The position numbers and the translations under genes were made by a program. Below are positions 60,734 through 64,000 of a stretch of 64,000 bases of DNA, one piece after another (the first letter of the stretch is position 1; each line of letters begins with the position of its first letter). Under the pieces are notes generated by a model. That model was not told the DNA's origin. It worked only from the letters and a program-made list of their open reading frames with translations, and did no database searches. This DNA comes from RZYY01 sp036794825. GTDB taxonomy: Bacteria; Bacteroidota; Bacteroidia; Bacteroidales; 4484-276. Where the stretch lies: NCBI GenBank assembly GCA_036794825.1, contig DAIRGA010000008.1, positions 1 through 64,000 on the forward strand, read 5' to 3'.

Positions 60734-63700
60734 ATGAGAAAAACCATTGAGTTCTTCATCAGATACCCGTTTTATGCCAACATGATTATCGCCCTGGTAA
60801 TTATTGGCGGGATTTTTAGTTTTTTGAACCTCAAAAAATCTTTCTTTCCCGAGCGGTCAGAGACCTTTATTAACATCAGTGTTTTTTATCCCGGCGCTTC
60901 CCCTAAGGAAATGGAGGAAGGGATCACAACAAGAATTGAGGAAGCGGTGCGCGGGCTGGTAGGTATCAAGCGAATCACCTCAACATCTTCAGAAAACTTT
61001 GCCAGGATAACTATTGAAACTACAGGCACTTATGATATTGATGAAATTCTGGCTGATGTAAAAAACTCCATTGACGGTATCAGCGCTTTTCCGCCGGATG
61101 CCGAACGGCCTTTGATTGCCAAGCAGCGCTCGCTCACCAATGTAGCTTTTCTCGGATTGACAGGCGATGTAAGTTTGCTGACGCTCAAATCAGTAGCTCA
61201 GCAGATCGAGGATGATTTTTTAAGATCAGGGATCCTATCTCAGGTCACGCTTTCAGGCTATCCTGCACTCGAAATTTCGGTTGAAATCGGCCAGGAAGAT
61301 TTGCTACGCTACAACCTCACCCTTGACGAGGTGGCACGTGCTATCAGCCTCAACAACCGAGACATTTCAGCCGGTGAAATCCGCTCCAGCGAGGAGGAGA
61401 TACTCATCCGGTCGCGACACAGAACCGTAGACCCGGGTGAATTAGGCGAAATTATAATCCGTGCAAATCCGGATGGCAGTAAATTATTTTTGAGGGATAT
61501 AGCCGATATTAAGCTGAAGTTCGAAGAGGCGCCCAACAGTAGTTTACTCAACGGAAAAACGAGCATTTCGATCAATGTGCAAAAATTGCCTGAAGAAGAT
61601 CTTGGCGCCATTAGCGAATACCTGGTAAAATATGTCGGGGAATTCAACCAGAAAAACAACAATGTCGAACTGGTAATAACTTACAGTTTTCTGGACAATC
61701 TTAAAAGCCGCCTAGAAATGCTCTATGAGAACGGTGGTCTTGGCCTTTTGCTGGTGCTGATTTCCCTGGGACTATTTCTAAGCCTGAAGCTCTCCTTTTG
61801 GGTGGCATTTGGTATTCCGGCATCCTTCTTCGGAATGTTTCTCATTGGTTACATGTCGGGATTGACAATCAACATGATATCTCTTTTTGGCATGCTGCTG
61901 GTGATTGGTATCCTGGTGGATGACGGTGTTGTGATTGCTGAAAATATCTACTCTCATTTTGAGCAGGGCAAAAGCCCCAAAAAAGCGGCGCTGGATGGAA
62001 CAATGGAAGTCTTGCCGGCGGTTCTGACCTCAGTTACTACTACCATCGTTGCTTTTTCTCCGCTGTTATTCCTTACCGGCAATTTCGAATTCAGCCGCGA
62101 TATTGGCTGGGTAGTGATCGTGAGCCTCTCCATTTCGCTGGTTGAAGCCTTTTTTGTTTTGCCGGCACACCTCGCAAGTAGTCGCGTTTTAAATGAAAAA
62201 CAGCGCGACCATAAAACCAACATGTTTCGGAACGCACTTGATAAATTCATCGCTTTCAACCGTGATAAAATTTATGGCAATATCATCCGATTCATAATTC
62301 GCTGGAAATGGGTGATGCTCGTAGCTCCGGTAGCCTTGATTCTGATTACGATTGGCCTGTTCCGGGGCGGCTTTATTCAGGCAACCTTTTTTCCTTCTAT
62401 TCCATTCGATCAGTTCAATATTAACCTTGCCTTCACACCAGGAACCGGTGAAGAGAAAACCATGCAGTACCTCAGGCAATTTGAAGATGCAATTTGGGAG
62501 GTTAATAAGGAGTTGATGGATGAATTCAACGATCCCAATCCATTTGTGGTTTATAGCTTTATCAACCTGGGTAATGCTTTTTCAGGGAAAGAGGTTGGTG
62601 CTCATTCAGGCAATATCTTTGTTAATCTCCGGAACATGGAAGGTGCGCCGGTTTCGAGTTTTGAAATTGTAAACCGGGTACGGGATAAAATTGGCCCGGT
62701 GAATGAAGCCGAAAAATTTGTGGTTGGCGGGCGCAATACCTTTGGAAATCCCATTTCGATTGCACTTCTTGGCCAGAATTTCAGCCAGTTGGAAGCAGCC
62801 AGGGATTTTCTCGTAAGCAGAATGAAGGAGTTTCCCGAGCTCAGGGATCTGATTGATAACAATGCCATCGGTAAGCGGGAGGTTCAGCTCCAGCCCAGGC
62901 CTGATGCTTATTTTCTCGGCTTAAACCGCGCTGAGATAGCCAACCAGGTGCGTAACGGTTTTTTCGGCAGCCAGGCGCAAAGGCTTCAGGTGGGTAAAGA
63001 TGAGGTAAGGGTATGGGTTCGTTATCCTGCCGAGGATCGCTACAACATCGGTCAGCTTGAAACCATGAAAATCAGAACTGCTAAAGGTGAATACGCCCTG
63101 AGCGAGGTTGCTGATTACAACATTGCGCGTGGCCCGGTGAGCATCAACCGATACAACGGACAGAAAGAGATCAGGGTGGATGCCGAATTGGTAAACCCGT
63201 ACGAACCTGTCCCGCCAATTCTTGAAAGAGTCAGAAATGAAATTTTACCGGAACTGACGCAGCTTTTTCCTGGCGTAGAGGTTGATTTTCAGGGGCAAAG
63301 CCGCGACAGCGCCGAGTCATCCGGCGACCTTGCCAGGAGTTATCTGATAGCATTTATCATCATTTTGGCGCTTATTATGATCCATTTTCGCTCCATCATG
63401 CAGGCTTTGATTGTCGTATTGATGATTCCCCTTTCGATCCTGGGAGCCATCTGGGGTCATGGTATCGAAGGTATTCCGGTTTCGATGCTCAGCGTTTGGG
63501 GGATGGTGGCCCTATCAGGTGTAATCATCAACGATGCCATAGTTTACCTGGCCAAGTATAACAGCCTTCTCCAAGAGGGTCTTTCGGTGACGAACGCGGC
63601 GTATCGTGCAGGACTGACCCGTTTTCGCCCGATTCTCCTCACTACCATTACAACCACCGTCGGCCTTTATCCAATTATTCTCGAAACCAGCTTCCAGGCG

Positions 63701-63940
63701 CAGTTTCTCAGGCCTATGGCGGTTACTCTTGCTTATGGCGTGATGATCGGAACGGGGTTTATTCTCTTGTTCTTTCCTGTACTCATCATCCTGCTCAACG
63801 ACCTGCGATTTGCCTCCATAAGTCTTTGGAGGAGATTCATTTTCTGGTACAACGGTAGTTTGCCCGAAGGAAAAACCCTTGTACCTGTGCGTGAAGAGCT
63901 GGAACCAGCCGTCAGACAACAAAAAATAACCATGGATTGA
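60734..63940 (+). CDS. RND efflux permease (AcrB/HAE1 type)
   Basis: 1068 residues, full length. Twelve membrane helices with two large periplasmic loops. N-terminal IRYPFYANMIIALVIIGGIFSFLNLKKSFFPE; the fourth helix carries the proton-relay pair in GMLLVIGILVDDGVVIAEN, and the tenth has a Lys/Thr-rich conserved region in SGVIINDAIVYLAKYN. Proton-driven efflux across the inner membrane with the adaptor and an outer-membrane channel. Cargo unknown; HAE1-like rather than heavy-metal type. Confidence 0.96.
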   Translation: MRKTIEFFIRYPFYANMIIALVIIGGIFSFLNLKKSFFPERSETFINISVFYPGASPKEMEEGITTRIEEAVRGLVGIKRITSTSSENFARITIETTGTYDIDEILADVKNSIDGISAFPPDAERPLIAKQRSLTNVAFLGLTGDVSLLTLKSVAQQIEDDFLRSGILSQVTLSGYPALEISVEIGQEDLLRYNLTLDEVARAISLNNRDISAGEIRSSEEEILIRSRHRTVDPGELGEIIIRANPDGSKLFLRDIADIKLKFEEAPNSSLLNGKTSISINVQKLPEEDLGAISEYLVKYVGEFNQKNNNVELVITYSFLDNLKSRLEMLYENGGLGLLLVLISLGLFLSLKLSFWVAFGIPASFFGMFLIGYMSGLTINMISLFGMLLVIGILVDDGVVIAENIYSHFEQGKSPKKAALDGTMEVLPAVLTSVTTTIVAFSPLLFLTGNFEFSRDIGWVVIVSLSISLVEAFFVLPAHLASSRVLNEKQRDHKTNMFRNALDKFIAFNRDKIYGNIIRFIIRWKWVMLVAPVALILITIGLFRGGFIQATFFPSIPFDQFNINLAFTPGTGEEKTMQYLRQFEDAIWEVNKELMDEFNDPNPFVVYSFINLGNAFSGKEVGAHSGNIFVNLRNMEGAPVSSFEIVNRVRDKIGPVNEAEKFVVGGRNTFGNPISIALLGQNFSQLEAARDFLVSRMKEFPELRDLIDNNAIGKREVQLQPRPDAYFLGLNRAEIANQVRNGFFGSQAQRLQVGKDEVRVWVRYPAEDRYNIGQLETMKIRTAKGEYALSEVADYNIARGPVSINRYNGQKEIRVDAELVNPYEPVPPILERVRNEILPELTQLFPGVEVDFQGQSRDSAESSGDLARSYLIAFIIILALIMIHFRSIMQALIVVLMIPLSILGAIWGHGIEGIPVSMLSVWGMVALSGVIINDAIVYLAKYNSLLQEGLSVTNAAYRAGLTRFRPILLTTITTTVGLYPIILETSFQAQFLRPMAVTLAYGVMIGTGFILLFFPVLIILLNDLRFASISLWRRFIFWYNGSLPEGKTLVPVREELEPAVRQQKITMD

Positions 63941-63941
63941 G

Positions 63942-64000
63942 ATGATGAAAATCTTTAAATATCAACCAACCCCTTCGTTTATGCGTTTAGCTTTGATTTC
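63942..64000 (+). CDS. Start of the next gene in the RND operon (3' partial)
   Basis: An ATG 2 nt after the permease stop opens a frame that is still open at the window end (about 19 codons, MMKIFKYQPTPSFMRLA...). Position after the permease makes a TolC-type outer-membrane channel the likely product, but the visible sequence is too short to identify it. Confidence 0.5.
   Translation, partial: MMKIFKYQPTPSFMRLALI

Overview
The window is chromosomal DNA from a member of the Bacteroidota, most likely an anaerobic or facultative Bacteroidales-type bacterium. Four things point there: type IX secretion system (T9SS) C-terminal sorting domains on three large secreted proteins plus a T9SS plug (DUF5103) protein; promoters with the Bacteroidota TAnnTTTG -7 element; general absence of strong Shine-Dalgarno sites; and gene content such as Na+-NQR, pyruvate:ferredoxin oxidoreductase, DUF4199 and DUF4476 proteins, and TrpB2. 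No phage, plasmid, intact insertion sequence or CRISPR array is visible. Most of the window is ordinary core and peripheral metabolism.

Layout. 1-8 kb: the end of a T9SS-sorted protein, a small region of inverted repeats, an MDR-family oxidoreductase, a dihydroorotate-dehydrogenase-like protein, and two tandem paralogous TPR histidine kinases. 8-18 kb: nifJ, uvrA, a divergently promoted ECF sigma factor with a small partner, nth, bcp and recA. 18-24 kb: a four-gene surface-polysaccharide operon (DUF4199, GT2, GT-B, HddA-like kinase), the SRP RNA, REP-like hairpins and the T9SS plug protein. 24-30 kb: the complete nqrABCDEF operon with a palindromic candidate operator. 30-33.3 kb: trpB2 behind a complete transcription attenuator (leader peptide with three consecutive Trp codons, antiterminator, terminator), then a secreted thioredoxin-like/PKD/T9SS protein with an in-frame TGA at the first position of its CxxC-type motif. 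33.3-43 kb: an esterase, a DUF4476 protein, a long aromatic amino acid hydroxylase, a CLC channel, a FemAB-like transferase, a sugar transferase, a YjbH-like protein and tRNA-Glu. 43-55.4 kb: a secreted C10 protease, hutI-ftcD, an AmrS-type radical SAM enzyme, an alpha-amylase and malQ pair, and two response regulators. 55.7-64 kb: a TfoX-C-domain protein, a MacB-type ABC transporter and an RND efflux operon running off the end.

The two observations that matter most are regulatory or recoding events that ORF calling misses. First, the gene at 31683-33248 reads as one frame of 521 residues if the single TGA at 33015-33017 is read as selenocysteine. The TGA replaces the N-terminal Cys of a redox motif (U-S-G-C) and is followed immediately by a small hairpin with a bulged U and a GU-containing apical loop, the architecture of a bacterial SECIS. 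A nonsense mutation remains the alternative. Second, the region 31393-31596 carries every element of a classical tryptophan attenuator in front of trpB2, on the minus strand.

Working together, NifJ and Na+-NQR suggest an energy metabolism in which pyruvate oxidation gives reduced ferredoxin and NADH oxidation pumps sodium. HutI and FtcD form the lower part of histidine degradation. Alpha-amylase and MalQ process alpha-glucans. The polysaccharide genes at 18-21 kb and 39-43 kb build surface glycans.
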